Assembly: GCF_016714285.1 (NCBI RefSeq)
Contig: NZ_JADJNN010000014.1
Span: 96,001-160,000, forward strand
Reading direction: 5' to 3'
Length of the DNA: 64,000 nucleotides
Source of the DNA: Nannocystis sp.
GTDB lineage: Bacteria > Myxococcota_A > Polyangia > Nannocystales > Nannocystaceae
The translations under genes were made by a program, and so were the position numbers. This document shows, piece after piece, positions 1 to 6,944 of the stretch. The first letter of the stretch is position 1; each line of letters starts with the position of its first letter. The notes under the pieces are model-generated. The model ran no database searches and was not told the DNA's origin. It saw nothing but the letters and a program-made list of their open reading frames with translations.

Positions 1-138
1 CGCGGCATCGAGCAGGCGATCCTCGCCAAGAAGGTCACCTACGACTTCGCCCGCATGATGGAGGGCGCCCACGAGGTGAAGTGCTCCGAGTTCGGCGACG
101 CGATCATCGCCCACATGGGCGACCAGACGGCGGCCTGA
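1..138 (+). CDS. icd: NADP-dependent isocitrate dehydrogenase, C-terminal end (partial)
   Basis: The first 45 codons are the C-terminus of a protein whose start lies left of the window. The peptide reads like the end of homodimeric NADP isocitrate dehydrogenases: GIEQAILAKKVTYDF followed by KCSEFGDAIIAHM, very close to the last 40 residues of E. coli Icd. The enzyme oxidatively decarboxylates isocitrate to 2-oxoglutarate in the cytosolic TCA cycle. The catalytic residues are outside the window. The stop is at 136-138, followed by a hairpin at 173-200 that separates it from the convergent lipoprotein gene. The call rests on this short but well conserved tail. Confidence 0.85.
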   Translation, partial: RGIEQAILAKKVTYDFARMMEGAHEVKCSEFGDAIIAHMGDQTAA

Positions 139-172
139 TCGATCGCCCGCTGCTCACGCCAGCGACACTAGC

Positions 173-200
173 AGGGCCGCACCCGCGAGGGCGCGGCCCT
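173..200. terminator. Hairpin between convergent icd and lipoprotein genes
   Basis: AGGGCCGC (173-180) pairs perfectly with GCGGCCCT (193-200) across a 12-nt loop. It lies 35 nt after the icd stop and 8 nt beyond the stop of the opposing gene, so it could end both transcripts. There is no clear U tract, so Rho-independent activity is inferred from position and stem only. Confidence 0.5.
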
Positions 201-207
201 CACTCGT

Positions 208-714
208 TCACGGCACCATGATCTCGCCGGCGGCGTTGCGGCAGGTCGGGCCGCAGCCCTCGCCGTTCGGCTGCGTCGTCATGTAGTTGGGCGTCAGGTC
301 GGCGCTGTGCAGGGGCTTGTCCCCCAGGCTGATCGTCAGCTTGACCCGCTGCGGCTCGCCGGAGATCTGGATGTCGGAGAAGCCCTGCTGATCCGCCGGC
401 AGCGCGCAGCCGGACTCGCCGATCTGAACCTTGCCGTCCTCCGTGCAGCTCAGCGAGGGACCGGCGTCGCAGGCCTGCAGCGGCAGCGAGCCCTTGCACT
501 CGAGCGCCTTGCCGTCGAGCTCGAAGCCGAAGGTGTAGACACCGGGCGTCCACGCCGTGGCCTTCTTCAGCTCGACGCGAAAGCCGTTGATGCAGCCGAT
601 CTGCGTGCACACCTTGCCGCCCCCGGAGTCGCCGGGTCCGGCGGGACCAGCCTGCTCCTTACAGGCGGGGAGGGCAGTGAGCAGGAGGAGGGCGAGCAGG
701 GCAGGGCGCGACAT
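208..714 (-). CDS. Small Cys-containing lipoprotein of unknown function
   Basis: The 168-residue product starts MSRPALLALLLLTALPAC, a short lipoprotein signal with lipobox LPAC, so it should be lipid-anchored after residue 18. The start at 714 is preferred because the upstream in-frame Met codons would put charged residues before the signal. After the lipobox come a Gly/Pro linker and a domain with several Cys pairs (CTQIGC, CKGSLPLQAC, CGPTC), suggesting disulfides in an extracytoplasmic fold. I do not recognise the domain. The gene converges on icd and lies downstream of the halogenase-like gene on the same strand, separated by a 14-bp tandem repeat. Confidence 0.7.
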   Translation of the reverse strand: MSRPALLALLLLTALPACKEQAGPAGPGDSGGGKVCTQIGCINGFRVELKKATAWTPGVYTFGFELDGKALECKGSLPLQACDAGPSLSCTEDGKVQIGESGCALPADQQGFSDIQISGEPQRVKLTISLGDKPLHSADLTPNYMTTQPNGEGCGPTCRNAAGEIMVP

Positions 715-775
715 GGCCGGCATCCTGGCACGATCCACCGCGGGCGCAAGCACCTTCGCGGCGCGGCGAGCCGCC

Positions 776-840
776 CTCGCCGACGCTCACTCGCCGACGC
801 TCACTCGCCGACGCTCACTCGCCGACGCTCACTCGCCGAA
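776..840. repeat. 14-bp tandem repeat, about 4.6 copies
   Basis: The unit CTCGCCGACGCTCA is repeated exactly at 776-789, 790-803, 804-817 and 818-831, followed by a 9-nt partial copy to 840. The array covers the last codons and stop of the halogenase-like gene on the minus strand; on that strand each unit contains GGCGAGTGA, so every copy offers the same Gly-Glu-stop end. Confidence 0.9.
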
Positions 841-2520
841 CACCCGCGCGAGCGCGAAGCCCGGGCCCATCGCCGCGAGCGCGGCGACCAGCGCCGCGCG
901 ACGGCGGCGCCAGAAGCTCGCCAGCGCCTCGCCCTCGACGTCGTCGAGCGCCTGCAGCTGACCCGCGAGGGCCCGCAGCGGCCCGGCCAGCGCGGGCTCG
1001 CGGATCGGGTCGTTGGCGTAGCGCGGCGCGAGGCAGTTGATGTGCCAGTTGCGGGTGCGAAACAGGGTCGGCTCGGCGACGCGGCGCGGCTCGATCAGCA
1101 GGTACAGCTGCGCCGGCTCCTCCGCGCCGTCGGCGGGCCGAAACTCGAGCTGGCAGCACACGAAGCCCAGCTGCTCTGGATCGTGCAGCGTCGTCTCGTC
1201 GCGCCCCAGCGCCGCGCTGCGCCGGGCCTGCGCCGCGTCGCTGACCGCCGCGTAGGCCAGGTTGCGCACCAGCCCGCTGGTCAGGATGAGGAACGCCTTC
1301 TGCGGCCGCAGCTCGGTGTCCTCGCGCAGCAAGATCCGCTTCGACTCCCAGAAGTAGTCGTCGCGCGTCAGGGTCTGCTGGTAGTAGAAGCGGACCATCC
1401 GCAGCAGGTCGCCGAACAGCTCGGCGTGGTGTCGTTGGTAGCGCTCCAGCACCGCCGCCGCGTCGTGCTCCCCGCGCAGCTCGCCGCAGAGCAGCTCGGC
1501 CGCGTGGAAGCCGGCGTGCATCGCCAGGAAAACCCCGGTCGACAGCACGGGGTCGATGAAGCCCGCCGCGTCGCCGACCAGCAGGTAGCCTGGGCCCGCG
1601 ACCCGGCGCATGCGGTAGCTCCAGTCGCGTTGCGTCCGCACCGGGGTGACCCGCTGCGCACCCGCGCCGAGCACCCCCGCGAGCAGCGTGCTGCCAGCGA
1701 CCGCGGCCGCGAAGCGCTCGCCGCGGGTCGCCTCGCTCTCGCGGTCATCGCCGGGATCGAGGCGCACCATCCCGATCGACGCCCGCGTCGGCGTCAGCGG
1801 GAACAGCCACAGCCAGTGGTCCCGCTCCGCGACGAACAGCGCCTGGCGCTCGCGCGGCGCCGGCAGCCGGCCGGCGGCCTCGTAGTGGGCCCACGAGGCC
1901 TGGTGTTGCAGGCCCGCGATCGTCTCGCGCAGCCCGAGCTCGCGGGCCAGCAGCGCGGCCTGGCCCGACGCATCGACGGTCCAGCGCGCGCGCGCCTCGT
2001 GCTCGTGCTCCTCGCCGCGTCGACGCCAGCGCACGCCGACGCAGCGATCGCCGTCCCACAGCGGCGCCCGCACGGCCGCGTGCGTGTGGCACACCGCCCC
2101 GGCGCGCTCGGCCGCGTGAAACAGGATCTCGTCGAAGCGCGCGCGGTCGACCAGGTATGCGTGCTCGTACGCGTCGGTGTCGGAGAACCACAGGTCCCAG
2201 CGCGGCGTGGCGCCCCACTGCCAGTGGGTCGTGCCGCTCTTGCGGGTGAAGCCCGCGGCCTCGACCTCCGCCAGCGCGCCCATGCGATCGAGGATCGGCA
2301 TGATGCCGGGCAGCAGGCTCTCGCCCACGTGCACGCGTGGGTGGACGTCGGCCTCGAGCAGCAGGACCCGCAGCCCGCCGCGGGCGGCACAGGCGGCGAC
2401 GCTGGTCCCCGCCGGTCCGCCGCCGATGACGATCAGGTCCCAGGTGTCCAAGCCGCGCCACGCTACGTGCCCTGCCTCCGGGGTGTCAACCTTGTTGTCG
2501 CCCGCCACCAAAACAGCCAT
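829..2520 (-). CDS. FAD-dependent halogenase / monooxygenase-like oxidoreductase
   Basis: The 563-residue protein has an N-terminal Rossmann FAD fold with GGGPAG at residues 33-38, a second FAD contact GDAAGFIDPVLSTG at 316-329, and a Lys in FTRKSGTTHWQWG (Lys94) where flavin-dependent halogenases keep their HOCl/chloramine lysine. The halogenase signature WxWxIP appears as WLWLFP (236-241), a conservative variant. This family (PltA/CmlS/tryptophan halogenase-like) uses FADH2 and O2 to halogenate aromatic or carrier-bound substrates, with an external flavin reductase. No NRPS/PKS partner is nearby. A geranylgeranyl-reductase-like or hydroxylase role is possible because the signature is not exact. 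Start ATG has GGAGG 11 nt upstream. The stop lies inside the 14-bp tandem repeat. It diverges from the VWA lipoprotein. Confidence 0.75.
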   Translation of the reverse strand: MAVLVAGDNKVDTPEAGHVAWRGLDTWDLIVIGGGPAGTSVAACAARGGLRVLLLEADVHPRVHVGESLLPGIMPILDRMGALAEVEAAGFTRKSGTTHWQWGATPRWDLWFSDTDAYEHAYLVDRARFDEILFHAAERAGAVCHTHAAVRAPLWDGDRCVGVRWRRRGEEHEHEARARWTVDASGQAALLARELGLRETIAGLQHQASWAHYEAAGRLPAPRERQALFVAERDHWLWLFPLTPTRASIGMVRLDPGDDRESEATRGERFAAAVAGSTLLAGVLGAGAQRVTPVRTQRDWSYRMRRVAGPGYLLVGDAAGFIDPVLSTGVFLAMHAGFHAAELLCGELRGEHDAAAVLERYQRHHAELFGDLLRMVRFYYQQTLTRDDYFWESKRILLREDTELRPQKAFLILTSGLVRNLAYAAVSDAAQARRSAALGRDETTLHDPEQLGFVCCQLEFRPADGAEEPAQLYLLIEPRRVAEPTLFRTRNWHINCLAPRYANDPIREPALAGPLRALAGQLQALDDVEGEALASFWRRRRAALVAALAAMGPGFALARVFGE

Positions 2521-2635
2521 CGCCGTTGTCGCCTCCAGACCGCGAGTGAACGCACAATCTGAATAATATCAATGATTCCATATGGTCCGGGAGCTGCAAT
2601 CCAGGTGCGAAGACCCGAACACCCCAGGAGCACCC

Positions 2636-4315
2636 ATGAGACCCGCCACCCGCACTGCCAACACTGTACTCACCTTCACCGTCGCCGCGTTGCTCGGGGG
2701 CTGCCTCGGGCACCCCGTCAAGGAGGTCGTCTACGACAAGGTCGACATCGTCCGCGAGCCGCTGCGGCTCGACCTCAACCGCGACGTCGACATCCTCTTC
2801 GTCATCGACAACTCGGGCTCGATGGCGGAGGAGCAGGCCCGCCTCGCCCGCAACTTCCCCGCCTTCATCGCCGCGCTCGACGGCATGCGCGCCGACTATC
2901 GCATCGGCGTGACGACCACCGACGTCGCCCACCCCGGCTGCAGCAGCGGCGCGACCCCGGAGGACGGCGCGCTGGTGCTGCGCAGCTGCCTCGACGCGGT
3001 GGCCCAGGGCGCCTTCGTCTTCAACGACCTCGACGCCGCCTACGCCTGCACCGAGCAGTGCAAGCTCGGCCCCGACGAACTGCGCCAGCAGCCGTCGGTC
3101 TACGACGGCGAGCTCCACCCCTGGCTCGAGTCGATCGGCGGCCAGGCGAACCTCGCCCCCGGCGTCGCCATGGCCGACGCCTTCGCCTGCTTCGGCCCGC
3201 AGGGCATCGACGGCTGCGGCTACGAGTCCCCGCTCGAGGCGATGCGCCTGGCGATCACGAAGGCCCGCGGCCCCGAGGGCAACGGCTTCATGCGCGACGA
3301 GGCCCTGCTCTCGGTCGTGCTCGTCACCGATGAGGCCGACTGCAGCAGCAACCCCGCGCACAAGGACATCTTCACCACCAACACCACCTTCCAGAACGAC
3401 GTCGCCCCGCAGCGCACCAGCGCCACCTGCTGGCGCGCCGGCACGGCCTGCAGCGGCGCCGGCCCGGACTTCAAGGAGTGCCACGCCGAGGACTACAGCG
3501 CCGACGGCAGCCCCGGCGCCGACGACGACGCCGTGCTCCACCCGGTCGACCGCTACATCGACTTCCTCGCCGGCCTGCGCGGCACCTCGGGCGAGCCCAC
3601 CGGCCAGCCCGCGGGCGACGGCGGCGCCGCGGCGCGCGATGTCCTGGTCTCGCTGATCACCGGCGTGCCCGTCGGCTACGACCGCGGCGAGGCCGAGATC
3701 GAGTACCACGCCGCCGAACCCGGCTCGGAGCAGGCGATCAACTTCGGCATCGCCCCCGGCTGCACCAACAGCGAGGACGGCAGCAACAGCACCGCGATCC
3801 CGCCGGTGCGCGAGCGCGAGGTCGCCGAGGCCTTCGCCGGGGAGGACGGCGCCCGCAACCTGTTCTCGATCTGCCAGGACGACTACAGCCCCGCGCTCGA
3901 GCAGATCGCCCGCAGCATCGAGAAGGCGCTCGCGCCCGCGTGCGCCGGGGCCTGCGTCGCCGACAGCGACCCCGAGACGGAGCTGCTCGAGCCCGACTGC
4001 CTCGTCACCGCCGAGCTCCCCGACGCCAGTGAGGTCGAGGTCCCGGCCTGCGTCCGCGCCGGCGACGGCTGGGCCGTGCCCGCCGACGCCGACGCGTGCT
4101 TCTACACGCTGGTCGACCCGGGCGGCCGCAGCGACTTCAAGGGCGACGACATGACCCTCGTCCCGGGTCCGGACGGCCAGGCGATCGCCGCGTGCGGCCA
4201 GGACGGCGAGAACCTCGAGTTCAAGATCCTGCGCGAAGGTCCGCGCCGCCCGGGGATCCACTATTCGGCGGAGTGCGTGGTCGCTCAGGGCCCGGAATCG
4301 TGCCATGTCGGCTGA
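2636..4315 (+). CDS. von Willebrand factor A domain lipoprotein
   Basis: The 559-residue protein starts at ATG 2636, preceded by AGGAG (2626-2630). Its signal ends in lipobox LLGGC (Cys23). A VWA domain follows, with the metal-ion-dependent adhesion site DNSGSM at 58-63, so it probably binds a protein ligand through a divalent cation. Many paired Cys (for example CSS, CLDAVAQGAF, CTEQC, CDPxxE-like stretches) suggest a disulfide-rich surface protein. Lipid-anchored VWA proteins of this layout are common in myxobacteria; the ligand is unknown. The first possible start at 2582 would put a polar 18-residue extension before the signal and is less likely. It is divergent from the halogenase-like gene across an AT-richer spacer (about 2561-2583), unusual for this genome and a plausible promoter zone. 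Confidence 0.8.
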   Translation: MRPATRTANTVLTFTVAALLGGCLGHPVKEVVYDKVDIVREPLRLDLNRDVDILFVIDNSGSMAEEQARLARNFPAFIAALDGMRADYRIGVTTTDVAHPGCSSGATPEDGALVLRSCLDAVAQGAFVFNDLDAAYACTEQCKLGPDELRQQPSVYDGELHPWLESIGGQANLAPGVAMADAFACFGPQGIDGCGYESPLEAMRLAITKARGPEGNGFMRDEALLSVVLVTDEADCSSNPAHKDIFTTNTTFQNDVAPQRTSATCWRAGTACSGAGPDFKECHAEDYSADGSPGADDDAVLHPVDRYIDFLAGLRGTSGEPTGQPAGDGGAAARDVLVSLITGVPVGYDRGEAEIEYHAAEPGSEQAINFGIAPGCTNSEDGSNSTAIPPVREREVAEAFAGEDGARNLFSICQDDYSPALEQIARSIEKALAPACAGACVADSDPETELLEPDCLVTAELPDASEVEVPACVRAGDGWAVPADADACFYTLVDPGGRSDFKGDDMTLVPGPDGQAIAACGQDGENLEFKILREGPRRPGIHYSAECVVAQGPESCHVG

Positions 4316-4342
4316 TCACCACACGCGCTGAGGCGCGCGCCC

Positions 4343-4382
4343 ATGCGCAGCCATGCACATCAATGCACGTCATTGCACATAC
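4343..4382. repeat. Four 10-bp direct repeats upstream of the fibre gene
   Basis: Units ATGCGCAGCC, ATGCACATCA, ATGCACGTCA and TTGCACATAC lie head to tail at 4343-4382. The 10-bp period places them on one face of the helix, as expected for a cooperative DNA-binding protein. They lie 42-81 bp upstream of the -35 candidate at 4424. ATGCGCAG recurs at 6755-6762 and ATGCAC at 6709 upstream of the sheath gene. Confidence 0.6.
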
Positions 4383-4423
4383 GATATCGAGCCGCGCGCG
4401 CGATCGATGCGCGGACGTATCGC

Positions 4424-4453
4424 TTGCCTGGGGCGGAAGTCCGGCTCTATCCT
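4424..4453 (+). promoter_or_regulatory. Candidate promoter of the tail-fibre gene
   Basis: TTGCCT (4424-4429), an 18-bp spacer, then TATCCT (4448-4453), 59 nt before the ATG at 4513. The same layout, TTGACG-N18-TATCTT, occurs upstream of the sheath gene at 6809-6838, which supports a shared sigma-70-type promoter. Inferred from sequence only. Confidence 0.45.
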
Positions 4454-4512
4454 CCCTCCCGATCGCTGCATTCGTGCGGCGGAGTGAATCGTAGGTTTGA
4501 GCGGAGGAGCTG

Positions 4513-6123
4513 ATGGCCAACGAGAACAAGCCGCTTAATGAGGCGAAGCCGAACGAACCCATCACGGCGCAGCGGTGGAATGACATGCAGCTCGCGCTCC
4601 GCAAGGAGCACATCGAGCACAGTCACAACGGGAAGTGGAAGGATGGCCAATTCTCCGGCGCTCCGCTCACCTCCGAGGGCCTCGCCGACAACGCCGTGAT
4701 CACCGCCCGCATCGCCGACGGCGCCGTCACCGGCGCCAAGGTCGACGCCGGCTCCGACTACACGGTCCGCACGCTGGGCATCACCGGCGACAAGCTGCCG
4801 CCGAGCAGCCCGGCCCTCAGCGTCGGCGGGACCACCGTCGTCTCCGGCGTCCTGCGAGCCAGCCCCGCTGGCAAGGACAGCCTGGTCGCCGGCGACGGCT
4901 ACGTCGAGGCCGGCGGCGGCGGCAACCCGCTCCGGCTCACCTCGCTGTGGTCCGGCTTCACCGACACCAAGCCCAACGCGTCCGAGATCTCGAACGACAC
5001 CAACACCTACAAGGCGCTGATGATCGTCGGCAACCGATCTGCCGGCGGTGTCCGCAAGGTCGCGCTGTGGGACCGCGTGGACGTGATGGGGCGCCTCGTC
5101 GTCGGCCCGGGCCAGGACGCAGGTCTGACCGTCAACGGCCTCGTCGACGCCGCCGCCTTCAAGACCCTCGGCGACCTCAGCAGCTCCACCCTGAACGTCG
5201 CTACCCAGGCCAACCTGGCCGCGCTCAAGGTGACCGGGACGACCAACAGCGGCCCGGTCAACATCACCGGCGCGCTGTCGGTGAGCGAGCCGATCGTCGC
5301 CGTCAAGGGCCTGCAGGTCGGCAGCACCCCGCTGCAGCCCTTCAACCGCGTGCAGATCCAGGGCGGCGGCCTGCACATGGACGGCAACCCGATCTACCTG
5401 CGGGCCAGCGTCAGCGACCAGTACGACCAACTGCGTTGGAACTCCGGCACCGACTGCGTCGATGTGTTCGGCTTCCAGGGCGCCAGCCTCGGCTACGGCA
5501 AGGGCGGCCAGTCCGCGGCCTTCACCGGGGTGCTGGCGGTGCGCGACACCTTCGTCGAGGTCGGCAGCAACGCCAACGCCCTTCGCTTCACGTCGGGCTG
5601 GTCGGACTTCCCCGCGAGCGGCACCAACCGCTCCGAGATCTCCAACGACACCGCCACCTACAAGACGCTGATGATCATCGGCAACCGATCGAACGACCCG
5701 AACGTCCGCCGCGTCAGCGTTTGGGATCGCCTCGAGGTGAACGGCCACCTCGCCGTCTCCGGCAAGGTCACCGCGAGCGCCTACAACATCCAATTCTATC
5801 AATACACCTTCGCCGCCATCAACAACGGCGCGCAGCCGCGGGACACCTTCGTCAACTACGCCGGCATGGGCTTCGTGCAGGTCTTCTCGGCCTTCGTCGT
5901 GTTCAACGGCTTTAGCCTCTTCAACAACAACGGCAACGTCAACTTCAACAGTTGGGGCGCCGCCCAGGGCGTCGGTTGCATCCCCCAGCACGCATTCGCC
6001 ACGGTGGTCAGCTACGGCACCAGCGGCGCGACGGTCAAGACCTTCTGCTCCGAATCAGACCCCAACGCCTCGGGCGACAACACCGTACTCGCCACGCTCG
6101 TCGTCATCGGCCGGACCAACTGA
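4513..6123 (+). CDS. Tail-fibre-like protein with a duplicated module
   Basis: The 536-residue protein starts at ATG 4513 with GGAGGAGC just upstream. Residues 1-35 are polar; HSHNGKWKDG at about 36-45 and the following short repeats (NAVITARIADGAVTGAKV) resemble trimeric phage fibre shafts. A module of about 70 residues occurs twice, at about 129-197 and 345-416, each copy with EISNDT, a YK.LMI.GNRS stretch and a VWDR.EV segment. The C-terminal 110 residues (from about 425) are Asn/Phe/Val-rich and Gly-rich, like a beta-structured receptor-binding tip. No signal peptide. Its place at the head of the tail cluster, with its own promoter candidate, supports a fibre or receptor-binding role. Target unknown. 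Confidence 0.65.
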   Translation: MANENKPLNEAKPNEPITAQRWNDMQLALRKEHIEHSHNGKWKDGQFSGAPLTSEGLADNAVITARIADGAVTGAKVDAGSDYTVRTLGITGDKLPPSSPALSVGGTTVVSGVLRASPAGKDSLVAGDGYVEAGGGGNPLRLTSLWSGFTDTKPNASEISNDTNTYKALMIVGNRSAGGVRKVALWDRVDVMGRLVVGPGQDAGLTVNGLVDAAAFKTLGDLSSSTLNVATQANLAALKVTGTTNSGPVNITGALSVSEPIVAVKGLQVGSTPLQPFNRVQIQGGGLHMDGNPIYLRASVSDQYDQLRWNSGTDCVDVFGFQGASLGYGKGGQSAAFTGVLAVRDTFVEVGSNANALRFTSGWSDFPASGTNRSEISNDTATYKTLMIIGNRSNDPNVRRVSVWDRLEVNGHLAVSGKVTASAYNIQFYQYTFAAINNGAQPRDTFVNYAGMGFVQVFSAFVVFNGFSLFNNNGNVNFNSWGAAQGVGCIPQHAFATVVSYGTSGATVKTFCSESDPNASGDNTVLATLVVIGRTN

Positions 6124-6278
6124 ACCATCGCTGCCGGCGCGGGTGAGCCGTCGGGGTCGCAACTCCGGCGGCTCGGTCGCGAGCAGGGTCTTGCGCCCCG
6201 TGCCGCTCACCTTCGCCCCCGGCCCGCGGGTCCGCGGCGGCGAGGAATCATGGTAGTGTGCCGCCCTCAGGAGTATCC

Positions 6279-6455
6279 ATGCGAGATCAGCTCAGCGAGC
6301 GCCTCAACCAGCTCAAGTCCGAATTCGAGTCCGGCCAGAAGGTCCTCCGGGACCTCGAGGCCCGCCAACAAGACGTCCGCGACACCCTGCTGCGCATCGG
6401 CGGCGCGATCCAGGTGCTCGAGGAGATGTTGAAGTCCGAGGCCGCTGCCTCGTAG
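6279..6455 (+). CDS. 58-residue coiled-coil protein
   Basis: ATG 6279 follows CAGGAG (6268-6273) at good spacing. The product is almost wholly a predicted amphipathic helix with heptad-like leucines (LNQLKSEFESGQKVLRDLEA, then a second helix ending EEMLKSEAAAS). No membrane segment or signal. It lies between the fibre and sheath genes and ends just before a strong hairpin at 6469-6495. It could be a small tail chaperone, a fibre-attachment adaptor or a structural helix. I do not recognise a family. Confidence 0.6.
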   Translation: MRDQLSERLNQLKSEFESGQKVLRDLEARQQDVRDTLLRIGGAIQVLEEMLKSEAAAS

Positions 6456-6468
6456 CAACCGCCTCGCC

Positions 6469-6495
6469 CGCGCCACGGAGCCGCTCCGTGGCGCG
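6469..6495. terminator. 12-bp perfect hairpin after the coiled-coil gene
   Basis: CGCGCCACGGAG (6469-6480) and CTCCGTGGCGCG (6484-6495) form a perfect stem with a 3-nt loop, 14 nt after the stop at 6455. No T tract follows, so termination may be partial or Rho-assisted, or the stem may protect a 3' end. Confidence 0.55.
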
Positions 6496-6506
6496 GCGAT
6501 TCACGT

Positions 6507-6553
6507 GGGGCCAGTGGGGCGAGGGGTGGGGCCAGTGGGGCCAGTGCCAGGGG
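6507..6553 (+). other. Potential G-quadruplex tract
   Basis: Six runs of four guanines at 6507, 6516, 6523, 6528, 6537 and 6550 fall within 47 nt, separated by loops of 1-9 nt, partly as GGGGCCAGT repeats. This meets the usual G4 pattern on the plus strand and would also lie in any read-through RNA. Confidence 0.6.
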
Positions 6554-6808
6554 CGGTCCGAGGTCGGGCCGTGAGCAGGTGGCGATCGATCGGCTGTGCG
6601 TTTGGTCGGGGGCGGCTCGCCCAGCCGCGTCGGTACGCGCGGCGAACGATGTCACATTCACGGCTCCGCGCGATTCGCAGCAGCAGCCCGGTGTCCTGAT
6701 GTTGTGACATGCACCGATCCGCGCCGCGAATGCGCGCAATGAGTCCAGGCGAATATGCGCAGAGTAGTCGCCGCGCAGATTCACCCATACCGACCCAGCG
6801 ATTTTCTA

Positions 6809-6838
6809 TTGACGCTGCGACGGCTCCGGGCCTATCTT
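6809..6838 (+). promoter_or_regulatory. Candidate promoter of the sheath operon
   Basis: TTGACG (6809-6814), 18-bp spacer, TATCTT (6833-6838), about 106 nt upstream of the sheath ATG. It is the best -35/-10 pair in the spacer and resembles the pair at 4424-4453. Confidence 0.5.
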
Positions 6839-6944
6839 GCGACCGTTCGATTGTCAGTAGTTTCGCGCTCACGATCGACGTGAGGCGAGCAAGGAATGAG
6901 CGGGCGCGCACCCGATGCTGCGCGGTGGTCAGGCTGGAGGGTCC

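Larger units (their letters stand above)
6456..6944 (+). other. Non-coding spacer before the sheath gene
   Basis: This 489-bp spacer holds a 12-bp hairpin (6469-6495), a G-run tract (6507-6553), ATGCAC/ATGCGCAG motifs (6709-6762) resembling the direct repeats at 4343, and a promoter candidate (6809-6838). Overlapping open frames here lack start signals and look non-coding. Confidence 0.55.

Noticed and set aside
307..2562. Long plus-strand open frame opposite the lipoprotein and halogenase-like genes
   Set aside because: Arg/Ala/Gln-rich composition and no start signal; it is the antisense shadow of well-supported minus genes in high-GC DNA.
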